Assembly: GCA_944989445.1 (NCBI GenBank)
Contig: CALYLW010000038.1
Location: forward strand, 1,785,313 to 1,849,312
Length of the DNA stretch: 64,000 bases
Direction of reading: 5' to 3'
Source of the DNA: Ampullaceana balthica
Taxonomy: Eukaryota; Mollusca; Gastropoda; Lymnaeidae
Shown: positions 23,349 through 36,150 of the stretch, piece by piece
Position numbering within the stretch: position 1 is the first letter of the stretch
Layout: every line of letters begins with the position of its first letter
Position numbers and translations under genes: made by a program
The notes under the pieces: generated by a model
What the model saw: the letters and a program-made list of their open reading frames with translations, nothing else
Databases searched by the model: none
Told to the model about the DNA's origin: nothing

Positions 23349-24640
23349 GTGTTGTAACGTGCGATGTAACCATAGAAAAGCATCAAGTAGCACCAACTAG
23401 GAGAATATTTCCTGTTACATTTGTATCGTGTCGCTCCACTGTATTGATTAGGCTGGGAGACTCACTGACAATGGACTTGTGCATTAAGAGTGTTGTCATA
23501 TTAATCTTTCATAAGCATCAAACTAAAGATTTTTTTTTAAAGAACAGAACAGAAGCGTCACTAGGGTTGGTCTCACCCCACACAAGTGCGGTAGCTCATG
23601 ATGTCACCCCCCCCACACACACACACACACACAACTTACGCCATAGACCTCCTCTGAGTCTGCATGTGCCAATTAAAAGGGAAACATACAGAATTTCAGC
23701 CTTTGGTGTCAATCCTTGTGACGGTCTCACCCGTTGAGGTCCGCACTCGCTTAGTGTGACCACTGAGGGTGAATGTTTCAAATCATCATGGATGTTAATA
23801 TTGCAGCTCCTTTAAATTTCTAAATCCTAGTTCAGATGCCATAGCTGATTTCCAATGTCACTCCAGTCGGACCAAGGCTTTTGACCCCCCCCCACCACCC
23901 CCACACACCGCTTAAATTTTATTTTTTTACAGTTGACGTAACCACCCTATAGCACGCCCCCCTTCTCTCAATTACTGACTCATTTAGTCTCCGGCATACT
24001 TGATCGCTGCCCACTAACATGCAATCTTAATGACGCGACCAGCAACCCTAACACTAGTTCAAAACATTTAAAAGTTTAACGAGTTGTTTATTTAACTGGC
24101 GAAACAAAACTATTTCCCAAATGATTTCGAATGCGGGCCACAAAATCGAATTCAGCGAGCTAAAAATAAGTTTTAAATGGCAGAACCTGGTCCCGTTGGC
24201 CTTTATTTTACGACATTCTTACAACTTGAGCAAATATTAGAGTTTCGACATAGGCATTGTGGGTTAAAAACAAAACAACTTGTTTATGGCTGATTGCTAG
24301 GTGTCTGGTAATTTGAAGCAGAAGTGATTTTCATGGGTCAACGTTGCTTGCTCTTTTTGATGATTCCTGGATACGTTTGAAATTATGCTTCATGTACAGA
24401 CATTGTAACCAGGATAATACTGGCCATGTCTAGCTGCATAGTCAAAGTGGACATGCTAATACTGGCCATGTTCTAGCTGTTTAGTCAAAGTGGCCATTAT
24501 AATACTGGCCATGTCCTAGCTGAATAGTCAAAGTGGCCATGTAAATAAAGTCACATAAATTACATCTTAGTTTCGTTGGTCCGTGTGCAATAAATAAATT
24601 AATTAACTCATGTGCAAAGTTGTGCAGCATTATTTTTTTT
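23349..24640. other. no gene recognised; short tandem repeats
   Basis: Includes a CA microsatellite at 23615-23632 and three copies of a 42-bp unit with TACTGGCCATGT at 24415-24545. No conserved coding segment found. Confidence 0.4.
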
Positions 24641-24649
24641 ACTGTGCAA

Positions 24650-25080
24650 TCTTATATAATAAAAGGCAATGTTCTGTCCGTTCTGTCCGGTCATCGATAG
24701 CAATTGGTCCCTCAAACACATATGACTCCTACAGCCAATCATATTGAACACGTTTACGCGGACGTTCAAAACGAGTTATTTTTTGGTGCAGTATTTCTTC
24801 CAAGACTTTATTTTGAGTTATGCGCGTTTGGGATTTATAGTCAAAAGCTCTGTTTTTACGAGTTATATATTTTAACTATAATGAATAGTATTTTTGACGT
24901 GATGCACATGTATGCCGGTCGAGACGGCTGTTGGAGGGAAGTTACAACATGCCACCGAAAAGTGGCGGAACGTCCTTGGACGGGCTTTGTTGCTCGTATT
25001 ATATATTCCGCAAACACACATATATTAATTATCCTGCTTCGCAACATCGGACAGAAAGCTTATAATAGAGAACAATGATC
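24650..25080 (+). mobile_element. Helitron 5' portion (TCTTATATAATAAAAGG family)
   Basis: Starts A|TCTTATATAATAAAAGGC, a usual Helitron 5' end, and matches 61718-61905 over its first ~190 bases (CCCTCAAACACATATGACTC, TTTCTTCCAAGACTTTATTT). A 3' hairpin with CTAG was not located, so the right edge is approximate. Confidence 0.65.
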
Positions 25081-25162
25081 AAATGGATTTAGTATAGGTC
25101 TACCCATTCCAAAGTTGGAAATTTTTTCTCTACCAACAGCAAATCTTATAGTATGTTAAGAT

Positions 25163-25373
25163 CAGAGGCGGCGTTAGGTTCGTGCAAGGCCTGGTGCAAA
25201 AATGACCCCGCGGGGCCCCCTAGATTAGATCAATTCTTGCGCAAACTCAGTAGTGCAGTATCTGCCGGCTCTTTTGTTACTAAAATATAGACTTAGGTCT
25301 GAAACGCGGGGCCCCCCCTAAGCGCGGGGCCTGGGGCGATTGCCCTAACTGCCACCCCCAAAGGCCGCTCCTG
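25163..25373. mobile_element. hAT MITE, 211 bp, perfect 8-bp target duplication
   Basis: CAGAGGCGGCGTTAGG and AAAGGCCGCTCCTG are the ends; GTTAAGAT flanks both sides (25155-25162, 25374-25381). Confidence 0.93.
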
Positions 25374-25612
25374 GTTAAGATAGGCTCCTTGAGCAACATC
25401 CCACGATATAGTTTCAGCTTTTCAACCAAGAATGATGTCTCGTGCAGTTAGATGGGTTTCATCTTATTGCCTTTTGAGGGTGAGGGTCGTGCGCTGTTGT
25501 CCGCCTACGTTTACCGCTAGATCAGGGTTGTCCGAACTGTTTGCAAGTAGGGCCGTATTCCATTGTGAAAAAGTATGCACTGGCCGGATTAATAGGATAA
25601 AATAAAATGATA

Positions 25613-26137
25613 CTAGATACGCCCCGCGGCGTAGCATATGCCACAGACTTGCTCATGGATAGGGCAAATAAAAGGGGGAAAGAACGGACACAAACTACGG
25701 CACGGAGAAATCAAAACAACGCGAGTGAACGTCGGTTGGGAGGGGGGAACCACCGACGCATTGTTGGTCTCGAGACATTGGCACTAAGGCTATCAACCTG
25801 CCCGCCACGCTTCACCACATTAGCTTGCCAACCATAAACTGTGATTGGCCGACCCTAGCAAGGGTCAGCCATGTTGGCATTAAATGGGAAAATAACGGGC
25901 ACAAACATATATTTTTAAAAAATAAAAATAAAAAAACGTTTTTGCTGGAGCTTGAACCCAGGACCTTCCGCGTGTACGGCGGGCGTGATAACCACTACAC
26001 TGCGAATCTCATGTTATTTTGTGAAGGAACATCGCCAGTGAACGCAAGAACCATTGTTGGTCTCGAGACATTGTTCGACCCCAGCGAGGGTCATTCGTCA
26101 TGCTCGTTTGCACATACTCGCTTTGGTGAATTATAGA
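25613..26137 (-). mobile_element. non-autonomous Helitron, 525 bp
   Basis: On the minus strand the element runs from TCTATAATTCACC to a GC-rich hairpin and GGGGCGTATCTAG, and sits between A and T as Helitrons do. It is colinear with 48599-49580. At 25940-26010 (minus strand) it contains TGTAGTGGTTATCACG and GGTCCTGGGTTCAAGC, a tRNA-Val-like D arm and T arm. No Rep/helicase is encoded. Confidence 0.85.
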
Positions 26138-26322
26138 TACGCCGAGACTGAGCTACAGTCTTTTTTCATTATTTGATTTTTGTTTTTTTAGTTTGTAATT
26201 CGTAAGAGTGATATTTTGTGGAGGGAAAAGTGGACAGTACTATCGCGATTTATGAGACTTTATAAATATCTAATTTCATCATTAGACAGTACTAAAATTG
26301 GATAAATAATGGAAAAAGTTTG

Positions 26323-26324
<2 letters not shown>

Positions 26325-26411
<87 letters not shown>

Positions 26412-26412
26412 T
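26325..26412. repeat. (TA)n and (TTTA)n microsatellite
   Basis: TA run followed by a TTTA run; a hAT-type element is inserted at its right edge. Confidence 0.95.
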
Positions 26413-27175
<763 letters not shown>

Positions 27176-27654
27176 ACGTCATATTGTGTTTTGTTTCAGA
27201 ATTACTTATTTGAATCGACTTTTAATGTAATCTAGAATGATTTTTCTTGATAAAAAATCGGAAATGCCTTGTTGGAAATTGCGTTTAAATACTCATTCGA
27301 GTTTTTATTTCTTGTTTTAAATAGAATTCTATATCTTGATGAGCATTTTCTCAGTACTGGTGAACACTATATTTATCAATTAAAACTTAAATTGGTATTA
27401 AGCCATTTCCTTTGTTATCACATTTCAATAGTCAACTGACAGAAGAGATACACAATTTTCTGGGGTAATTGTCAAAATGATATTGCCATGACGGAATTGA
27501 CAATTGAAAGCTCCTATTTCTATAAGAATGCAGCGATAATCACATGCAGTCTTCAATAGTTCTTTGTATATAACACCGTGTTTGGAAGACTGGAATAGCA
27601 CAGCTTCACCATGTGTTGATTCATAAAGAACATCCTCATAGATCGTCTTTGCAT

Positions 27655-27990
27655 AAGGGGAGAATAAAACGATAGACTTAAGATATACATTGTTCTATGG
27701 TGGAAATGAAACGATAGACTTAAGATATACCTTGTTCTATGGAGGAAATGAAACGATAGACTTAAGATATACATTGTTCTATTGAGAGAATGAAACGATA
27801 GACTTAAGATATACATTGTTCTATGGAGGAAATGAAACGATAGACTTAAGATATACATTGATCTATTGAGAGAATGAAACGATAGACTTAAGATATACAT
27901 TGTTCTATGGGGAGAATGAAACGATAGACTTAAGATATACATTTTTCTATGGAGAAGAGGAAACGATAGACTTAATATATCGATTGATTT
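27655..27990. repeat. 42-bp minisatellite (GATAGACTTAAGATATAC)
   Basis: Eight units, with diverged relatives of the unit continuing around the MITE at 28014 (to about 28330). Confidence 0.93.
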
Positions 27991-28013
27991 ATAGAGAGAA
28001 TGAGACGATAGAC

Positions 28014-28202
28014 CAGTGATGACGAACCTATGCCACGCGTGCCACAGACGGCACGCAGAGCCTCATCAGCCCGCACGCGACTAAAATATTACTTTCTTAA
28101 TCAAACCGCTTTGCTGGCACTTTGCGTTGGCATCTTGCTATATATAAGTAGGTTTTAATTGAATTTTGGGCACGCGGCCCCAAAAAAGGTTCGCCATCAA
28201 TG
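28014..28202. mobile_element. hAT-like MITE, ~189 bp (copy 2)
   Basis: CAGTGATGACGAACC and GGTTCGCCATCAATG are near-perfect inverted ends; flanks CGATAGAC and CAATAGAA match at six of eight bases. It is inserted within the decaying edge of the 42-bp minisatellite. Confidence 0.8.
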
Positions 28203-28629
28203 CAATAGAATGTACAATATCCATTGATCTAGCTAGAGAATGAGACGATAGATTTTGAGATATCCATTGATCTGTAGAGAGAATAAGACGATAGATCGTG
28301 AGATATCTATTGATCTATATCCATTATTGATCGATAGTTTATTTTTAACTGTGTCTACAATCAATCATTACTATTGATATTCTTTCAGATCGATTTTTTA
28401 TTGAAAACTTGAGCGTACAACAATGTACAGAGGCATCTTGGAAACAAAGACAACAATCGACACAACGAAGAAATACCGGGGCATTCATACATCGTGGGGA
28501 GGGGGGGACACATCGAGAGGACCTCGGGCTGTGAAATAATGCCAGCAACTTTCGAATACCGACGTCACCATCAACAACATTTGATGTAACAACATCTTCA
28601 TCTGAACATTAACTTAACAATGATCTATG

Positions 28630-28870
28630 GCTGGAGTAAGCGGCCAGGGTAAGTGGCCAGGGTAAGTAACTATATATATGGTAAGTGGATAGTGTAAGTT
28701 ACTAGAGTAAGATGCTAGGCTAAGTGGCCAGAGTAAGAGGCAAGGGTAAGTGGCTAGAGTATAATGTAGCTAGGCTAAGTGGTAAGTGTAAGATGCTATA
28801 AAGGTGGCGAGGGTTAGTGGCTATGATAGGGTGAGGATAGGCAAGAGTAAGTGGCTAGGTAAGTTGCTAG
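28630..28870. repeat. degenerate GTAAGTGGCTAG repeat, left part
   Basis: Many imperfect 12-14-bp units; the same repeat resumes at 29145-29395, so the element at 28876 split the array. Confidence 0.8.
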
Positions 28871-28875
28871 GTTAA

Positions 28876-29144
28876 GGGGCCGTCCATAATGTACCTCACG
28901 CTATTTTTGACAATTTTTAACTGCCCCCCTTCCCCTGTCACAAATTGTCACACATCTCGGACCCTCTAAGGTACGTCACACTTTAGACCAAAATTTTTAT
29001 TTTTTATTTACAAAATAATCAAAATTTAATATAAAACAGCGTGACGTCACACATGGCCGGACCCCCGTCCCCCTTTCAAACACTGTCACACTTTCTTACG
29101 CCCCTTCCCCCCTCTGGAGCGTGACGTACTTTATGGACGGCCCC
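28876..29144. mobile_element. GGGGCCGTCCATAA-type DNA element, 269 bp
   Basis: Perfectly inverted ends (GGGGCCGTCCATAATG, then TTATGGACGGCCCC) flanked by TAA on both sides. It interrupts the GTAAGTGGCTAG repeat, which proves insertion. Superfamily uncertain; three copies here have 3-bp duplications. Confidence 0.88.
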
Positions 29145-29395
29145 TAAGTGACCAGAGTAAGTGGCCGGGGTAATTGACTGGTGTGAGTTGATAGAGTAAG
29201 TGGCTAGAGTAAGCGGCGCGAGGTAAATGACAATGGTAAGTGGCTAGTGTAAGTAACTAGAGTAAGTAGACAGGGTAAGTGGCTAGTGTAAGATGCTATG
29301 GTAAGTAGTAGGTGGCTAAGGCTATTGGCTAGGGTATGTGGCTAGGGTAAGTGATTAGTGTAAGATGCTAGAGTAAGTGACTAGGGTTAATGGTT
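29145..29395. repeat. degenerate GTAAGTGGCTAG repeat, right part
   Basis: Continuation of the array at 28630 beyond the transposon. Confidence 0.8.
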
Positions 29396-30889
29396 AATTC
29401 TAAAAGCTTTACATATCTGGCTAATTCTGATAGGTGGCCAATTCTAACTGCCTTTACAGCTGCATGGCTAATTCTAACAGCCTTACAGCTGGCTAACTTT
29501 AGCGCTTTCTTATTAATGCTGGTTATTTCAAACCAATTCTAATTGCATTGTTGACTGTCTTAAAACTGGCTAACTATAGCCTTCCTATCAATGGCACAGC
29601 AGGCTAATTATTACACATTATGGCAGTGGCGTAGCTAGAGGGGGGCGGTGGGGGCGGTCCGCCCCGGGCGGCACACATTTTGAGGGCGGCATTTGTGGGC
29701 ATTTGAAACGTATTGCCATTTACGACAGGCATCCTTTTTCTATTGAAGGGGGAAAACCAAGGTGGAACAAAAATATTAGTAATTTCTAGTCTTAATTAAC
29801 GGAATTCGCACAACGTGTGTTTGATTACATAGTGCATGATATAACTAACGCAAAACCGTTCAAAAACTTTTAATCGCTCAAAGAAGGTAACGATTTGTTT
29901 GGAAATTTAACCGGTATAAGTCACAGATGACGATTTTATTTAAAAAAATACTTCACCGCTGGGCCGAATAATATGTGCTATCAATATTGCCACGACAGTT
30001 TTTACGTGGAATTTGGACATTCGCATGGAGGTTCAAATATTGTGTTTAACTTGAAAGTAGTAATTTATATTACTGTTTCAGTTTTCAGAAAATATTATGA
30101 AAAATTAAAATTTGTTTTGTGTTTATTGCATTAAAGAAGCACAAATAATTTGTGTTTTTCATTAAAATACGGTTATTCATTCAAATTAATTTAATTAAAG
30201 TAATGTGCAACTAATTTGAATTCGTCTATTTTAAGGAAAATAATTAAGATTTATGACAAGAATATGAAAATATTCAAAGTTCTCTGTTATTAAATACCAC
30301 AAAATCGGCATAAATAATTTCGAAAAAGACATACTTTAAAATTTCAAGCGTCTTGGAAAAATTGACATCTGAAGAAGTAACCAGTAAAACGAGATCAGAT
30401 GCTGGAATTTTACTCAGTTCAATTAAATCTTTTTCTTTTCTATGTTATCCGTCATTTCTTTTCAAAATTAATGCAAAACCATTGCATGGACCAAATTGAT
30501 GTGCTAATAGATAAAGATGTTATATCAGCCAAACAATTTGTGAAGAGTTGAAGATATCAACTGAACGTGGAGTTAGAAGGAGAAAAAAAAGACTGGGGAA
30601 AATTAAGTAGACGTGGTTCTATCTTTAGAAAAAGAATTACAACGAGAAATAGTTTTATCCATGGATGCAATTATAAAAGAACGCTTTGATGAGTTGCATA
30701 TTCTTGCAAGAAAATATTCGTAAATAATACCATGCAATCTACTAAATCAGTGGTTCCTAACCTTTTGGGGTCCATGCACCCCTTCAGATGCCCAAAAAAG
30801 TTCATGCACCCCCTCATGAAACTTCCAGAAAATGCATAATAAACTATGTTTATTTTAGGAACACACCAGTTTTGACAATAGGCAACAGG

Positions 30890-32500
30890 AAATATAGTGA
30901 GATATCTGCTGCTTCATATGATCAATCAGCGATTTAAATCTCGGGACTGTTTTGGACAAAGCAACTCTCATGTCATCCTCTGCATTCAACTTATTCTTTG
31001 TCTCTGTTTTAATCGTCAAAAGTGTGGAGAATCCTGCTTCACAGAGATAGGTTGTGGCAAATGGAAGGAGAGTCAGTACTTCCCTTTTGGCTAGTTGTGG
31101 TCACCAAAATTCAATCAAGGTTTTGCAACTGAAGGCACTCCTCAGTACTTCTCTGGTTCTCAAATCAATCAGGTTATCTTTAGCAAGGTCACTGTCATCA
31201 ATGTTGTCCTAGTCACAGAGAAAAGGATTGCGAATCAAAAGGTCTTTCTTAGCAATTTATTTGACAGAAATTCCCATCAAAGGACCTTGCAATGTTGAAA
31301 TGTGCTCTAAAATTTCCCCTTTGATGTTGTCAGGCAGAGATCCCTCAGTGCTTCCTTCTGCAGCAGATATTACAACTTCATCCAAGAGTGAAAGTTGGCC
31401 AAGTTGGACTTTTCTAGTCGTCGTTGGAATAGTTGCAGTTTGTTAAGGAAGACTTGCAATCTCTCAGTAGCATCCATTACAGTCACAGCAGGTCCTTGGA
31501 GAGATGCGTTCAACTCATTCAAGGTGGAGAAGATGTCAGCCAGGTATGCCAAGTAATGAATAAAATTTGGACAGTCAAACTTGTCAGCAAGGTCACTCTC
31601 TTTTTCTCGCAAGAAAATGGCAAGCTGCAATCTCAGTTCTACTAACCGAGAAAGTATCCATCCACTGGACAACCAGCGCACCTCAGTGTGGTAGAGCAGA
31701 ACTTAATGCTCAGAAACCACCTCCTGACAGAACAACTTGAAGAGGCAGTGGTTCAAGGCATATGAGCGGATAAAATTTACAACTTGGACTGCAGTAGAAA
31801 GAACTGACTTCAAGGTTGGAGGTAGAGTTTTGCATGCCAGGGCCTGACGATGAAGAATGCAGTATGTAGTGACAATATCTGGAACTTCTTTCTTTACCAG
31901 GGCTGAAAATCCTGACTTATTACCGAGCATAGAGGGAGCACCATCTGTAGAGGGAGCACCATCTGTAGAGGGAGCACCATCTGTAGAGGGAGCACCATCT
32001 GTAGAGGGAGCACCATCTGTAGAGGGAGCACCATCTGTAGAGGGAGCACCATCTGTAGAGGGAGCACCATCTGTAGAGGGAGCACCATCTGTAGAGGGAG
32101 CACCATCTGTAGAGGGAGCACCATCTGTAGAGGGAGCACCATCTGTAGAGGGAGTACCATCTGTAGAGGGAGCACCATCGGTAGAGGGAGTACCATCTGT
32201 AGAGGGAGCACAATCTGTAGAGGGAGCACCATCTTAAAGAGAGCACCATCTGTAGAGGGAGCACCATCTGTAGAGGGAGCACCATCTGTGCAAATTGAAG
32301 ACATTCATGAAGTCCAGTCAAACTGGTTTTCAGTGAAGAATGTCCTGAATAGCTGCAGCACATCAGTAGCTTTGGTAGCAGCTATGAGTGGCTTACAAAA
32401 AAGAAATTCCTCCTTCAGCAATCCACTGTGAACATATCTCACAAATACAAGAAGCTGACTGCAGTGTGCTACATCAGTGGATTCACCCAGCTGCATTAAA
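30890..32500 (-). pseudogene. hAT transposase pseudogene with amplified CTDGAPS motif
   Basis: In minus-strand order: a segment with YVHSGLLKEEFLFCKPL (32305-32496), then CTDGAPS, a long (TDGAPS)n tract, then MLGNKSGFSALVKKEVP and CILHRQALACKTLPPTLK (31703-31930), VRWLSSGWILSRLVELR and YLADIFSTLNELNASLQG (31370-31681), and finally LPFATTYLCEAGFSTLL near 31000. This order matches SCAND3/ZBED5-type hAT transposases. A one-base loss in one repeat unit near 32235, and stops near 31100, inactivate it. Confidence 0.88.
31930..32289. repeat. 18-bp minisatellite within the hAT transposase
   Basis: About 20 units of AGAGGGAGCACCATCTGT; on the coding strand each is one TDGAPS hexapeptide. Nearly all units are identical, with three point variants and one 17-bp unit near 32233-32245. 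Confidence 0.95.
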
Positions 32501-33774
32501 TGAATTATTTTAATTACAAATCAGCAAAACTCTTGGAAGAGTTTCATGGAAAACTTTTCAACTTAACCCGACAACTAGACTTGGCTGAATTTCTTCTCTC
32601 TTTGATGATTAGATTTCGCTGTTATTTTCCACTCACCCTGACGAAAGTGAGAGGGTCACCGTAAGCCATATATCTAACGTATTTGATGACAAAATCAAAT
32701 TATTTTTAGAAAAGTGTGACGTAAAACATGAAATTCCGAGGGAGGAATACGTAGCGCGGAACCATTCATTTTGCAAAAATGTTTTTCCGTCAATTTTTCA
32801 CATTCGCAGAAAGATGCGCGAACGAGTATCGTCTATCTATCAAAAAGGTTGTATATGGGCGCCCTTTGACGCGGCAGGCCTTGCTTATGGTTTACATTTT
32901 CAAATAATTAGTTTTTTTTCTTGTTTTTCCTTCTTCTTTTTTTTTCTTCCTCTTTTTCTTTTTTTTCTTTGAATCGTTCATGCACCCCCTGGAACCTGCT
33001 CATGCACCCCTTGGGGGTGCATGCACCACTGGTTAGGAACCCCTGTACTAAATGAAGCAAATGAACATCAAATAAATTATTTTATTAACATTGATAAAGA
33101 ACAGTTGAATAGTGAAAGAAAAAGGATCCGTGTTTTACGGCTGTACCTACACTACAGGAAGAGGCATTATGAATTATGTTAGAAAAACGTGGTTAAACAG
33201 AATAGATTGGAAAATTCTGTACCCAAAATTTTAATTTTGCTAAGAATTTTTTCAGCAATTGCTATCACGGTCGCTAGTTGTGAAAGGAGCATCTCCGATC
33301 TGAAGTTGATAAATTATCTTCGTTCCCCAATGAGCGATTTAAGACAACAAAATCTGCAATATTATCCATAGAACAAGATATTACAAATAATTTTAATTTT
33401 GATAGCATAACACACGATTTTTCTATAATGAAAGTTTAAAAAGTAAATGTATAAATATGTTTACATACTAGTGTATTACGCGGAAATTGTATTTAAAGTT
33501 ACGAGTTTTGACGCGACGTAACATTTCTTAACCCCCACCCCTTGTCACACATCGTCACCTCCCAAAGTGTGTGACGTCATTTATGGACGGTCCTTAAAAA
33601 GGGCGGCAAATAGGAGACCGCCCCGGGCGGCAAAAGTTCTAGCTACGCCACTGCATTATGGATTGCAATTTTAACCTTCTTATAATTTATGAATTGATTA
33701 TAGTATAGCTAGCTAACTATAAACTTGTTACATTATATTTTTAAATGTTTTTATTATGTAGTTATAACTAATAG

Positions 33775-34712
33775 ATACACATTGACATATATTTTGTGTT
33801 GCACTAATAGATATATTTTGTGTTGCACTAATAGATATATTTTGTGTTGCACTAATAGATATATTTTGTGTTGCACTAATAGATATATTTTGTGTTTCAT
33901 AAATAGATACATTTTTGTTCACTAATAGATATATTTTGTGTTGCACTAATAGATATATTTTGTGTTGCACTATTAGATATATTTTGTGTTTAACTAATAG
34001 ATATATTTTGTGTTGAACTAAAGGATATATTTTGTGTTGCACTATTAGATATATTTTGTGTTGCACTAATAGATATATTTTGTGTTTCATAAATAGATAC
34101 ATTTTGTGTTCACTAATAGATATATTTTGTGTTGCACTAATAGATATATTTTGTTTTGCACTAAAGGATATATTTTGTGTTGCACTAATAGATATATTTT
34201 GTGTTTAACTAATAGATATATTTTGTGTTGAACTAAAGGATATATTTTGTGTTGCACTATTAGATATATTTTGTGTTGCACTAATAGATATATTTTGTGT
34301 TTCATAAATAGATACATTTTGTGTTCACTAATAGATATATTTTGTGTTGCACTAATAGATATATTTTGTTTTGCACTAAAGGATATATTTTGTGTTGCAC
34401 TAATAGATATATTTTGTGTTGCACTAAAGGATATATTTTGTGTTGCACTATTAGATATATTTTGTGTTGCACTAATAGATATATTTTGTTTTGCACTAAA
34501 GGATATATTTTGTGTTGCACTAATAGATATATTTTGTGTTGCACTAAAGGATATATTTTGTGTTGCACTATTAGATATATTTTGTGTTGCACTAATAGAT
34601 ATATTTTGTGTTGCACTAATAGATATATTTTGTGTTGCACTAAAGGATATATTTTGTGTTGCACTAAAGGATATATTTTGTGTTGCACTATTAGATATAT
34701 ATTTTTTTTCCA
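33775..34712. repeat. 24-bp minisatellite (ATAGATATATTTTGTGTTGC)
   Basis: About 39 units, with AAAGG and TATTAG variants and rarer TTCATAAATAGATACAT units that recur at about 33895, 34085 and 34305, indicating block duplication. Open frames on both strands are repeat artefacts. Confidence 0.95.
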
Positions 34713-34718
34713 CTAATA

Positions 34719-34904
34719 CAGTGGTTCTTAACATAGCTGTAGGTACTGAACCCCACCAGTTTCACCTAACCCTTATTAATAGGCAAAAATAGGCGCGTCA
34801 TCACTAATCATGTGAGTCGGGTGTGGGTCTTGACCTCCGCCGAACCCCAGAGACTGACTCCCCGAACCTCTGGGGTTCGTTTGAACCCAGGTTAAGAACC
34901 ACTG
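34719..34904. mobile_element. hAT MITE, 186 bp, inserted in the 24-bp array
   Basis: CAGTGGTTCTTAAC and GTTAAGAACCACTG are the ends; flanks CACTAATA and CACTGATA differ at one base. Repeat units continue briefly beyond it (34905-34985). Confidence 0.93.
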
Positions 34905-35439
34905 CACTGATAGAATATATTTTATGTTGCACTAATAGACAAATGTTGTGTTGCACCAATAGACTATTAATTGTGTGTTGCACTTTTTGACAGTTTAGCG
35001 GTGCGCTAATGGTGATGACAGTGCCACAAAAATGGCCAACGCGAGTTGAGCGCGTGCTGTCAAAGATTAAACCTGGAATATTCTCGTCTTACGTCTGCAT
35101 GACAGTCATTGATTTCTGCTCATTATCCTTCTACCTGGAGCGTGAACTAATTCGATAAGCAGCTCTCTGACATTTTTTGAGTTTTTTAAATTTTGGAGTG
35201 GGGGGAATGGGGGGGGGGCTTTATTTCGAGATTTTTCAATTATAGGAGGTGAAGAAATTTTAAGTTGTTTTAACCAAAACCATCTTATCTAGAATGGTCT
35301 CAAATTATTAGTTGGGGGTCAAAGTGCACAGAAAATGTGATGAAATTTTCCAAATTCATCCTCCCAAACAAATAACTTCCCCATAAGAAACTTTCCCTTC
35401 CTTGGGAAATCCACCGCCACCCTCTCTTTTTTTTGAACA

Positions 35440-35690
35440 GCAGACTATAGCTTTATATTTCCTCTACCTATAGCTTTATATTTCCTCTACCTATAGCTTT
35501 ATATTTCCTCTACCTATAGCTTTATATTTCCTCTACCTATAGCTTTATATTTCCTCTACCTATAGCTTTATATTTCCTCTACCTATAGCTATATATTTCC
35601 TCTACCTATAGCTTTATATTTCCTCTACCTATAGCGTTACATTTCCTCTACCTATAGCTTTATATTTCCTCTACATATAGCTTTATATTT
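35440..35690. repeat. 23-bp minisatellite (TATAGCTTTATATTTCCTC)
   Basis: Eleven nearly identical units. Confidence 0.94.
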
Positions 35691-35736
35691 CCCAAGCTGC
35701 GTCTCTGAATAGCGGACTGTAGTTCAAAGATCTCTC

Positions 35737-35903
35737 CAAGGTTCGTTGGTCCGTGTGCAAAGTTAAAAAAAAACACGATCTGCAAGGTTGCACAAGATCC
35801 ATTTTTGTGCAATATTTTACAAATTTGCTGCGCAGTAATTTCTAAACTGCTGTGCTGTGTCGGTCAGATATCTGCGCAGCCGCGCATCTTAAATGGAACA
35901 TTG
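35737..35903 (-). mobile_element. hAT-like MITE (CAATGTTCC-TTTAAG family)
   Basis: Read on the minus strand it starts CAATGTTCCATTTAAG and ends with ACTTTGCACACGGACC; the relatives are at 50862-51045 and 58643-59008. Target duplication not clear. Confidence 0.65.
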
Positions 35904-35959
35904 CTTTACTTTTATACTGCCCAAAGCTAATCCTCTGAATAGTTTAATACATTTGTATA

Positions 35960-36150
35960 CTGCCCCAAGCTACGCCTCTGAAAAGAGGACTGTAGTGGTA
36001 TACGGCCCCAAGCTATGCCTCTGAAAAGAGGACTGTAGTGGTATACGGCCCCAAGCTACGCCTCTGAAAAGAGGACTGTAGTGGTATACGGCCCCAAGCT
36101 ACGCCTCTGAAAAGAGGACTGTAGTGGTATACGGCCCCAAGCTATGCATC
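35960..36150. repeat. 43-bp tandem repeat (GGTATACGGCCCCAAGCTA)
   Basis: Four to five units with GAAAAGAGGACTGTAGTG. Confidence 0.92.

Larger units (their letters stand above)
30748..33045 (-). mobile_element. nested hAT element (SCAND3/ZBED5-like transposase)
   Basis: Ends CAGTGGTTCCTAACC and GGTTAGGAACCCCTG are inverted repeats; TACTAAAT flanks both sides (30740-30747, 33046-33053). It is inserted in the 4-kb hAT above and so is younger than it. Coding runs on the minus strand. Both termini show GTGCATGCACC-like palindromic blocks. Confidence 0.95.
29624..33653 (+). mobile_element. hAT transposon (ZMYM1/DUF4371-like), with a second hAT nested inside
   Basis: Ends CAGTGGCGTAGCTAGA and TCTAGCTACGCCACTG are perfect inverted repeats and CATTATGG flanks both sides (29616-29623, 33654-33661). 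Transposase debris on the plus strand includes LSMDAIIKERFDELHILARK-like sequence before 30740, and after the nested insertion VTVASCERS-like ITVASCERSISDLKLI near 33260-33310, the hAT dimerisation block. Stops and frameshifts show it is dead. The same family is in the calpain intron at 51937-54792. Confidence 0.93.

Noticed and set aside
24704..25078. 124-codon plus-strand frame
   Set aside because: It lies within a Helitron 5' region shared with 61718, where the frame is broken; no domain recognised.
27553..27942. 129-codon minus-strand frame rich in LSLSFHS
   Set aside because: Encoded by the 42-bp minisatellite (14 codons per unit).
33728..34792. Overlapping 120-215-codon open frames on both strands
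   Set aside because: Same cause: a 24-bp tandem array. The peptides are pure repeats with no conserved sequence.
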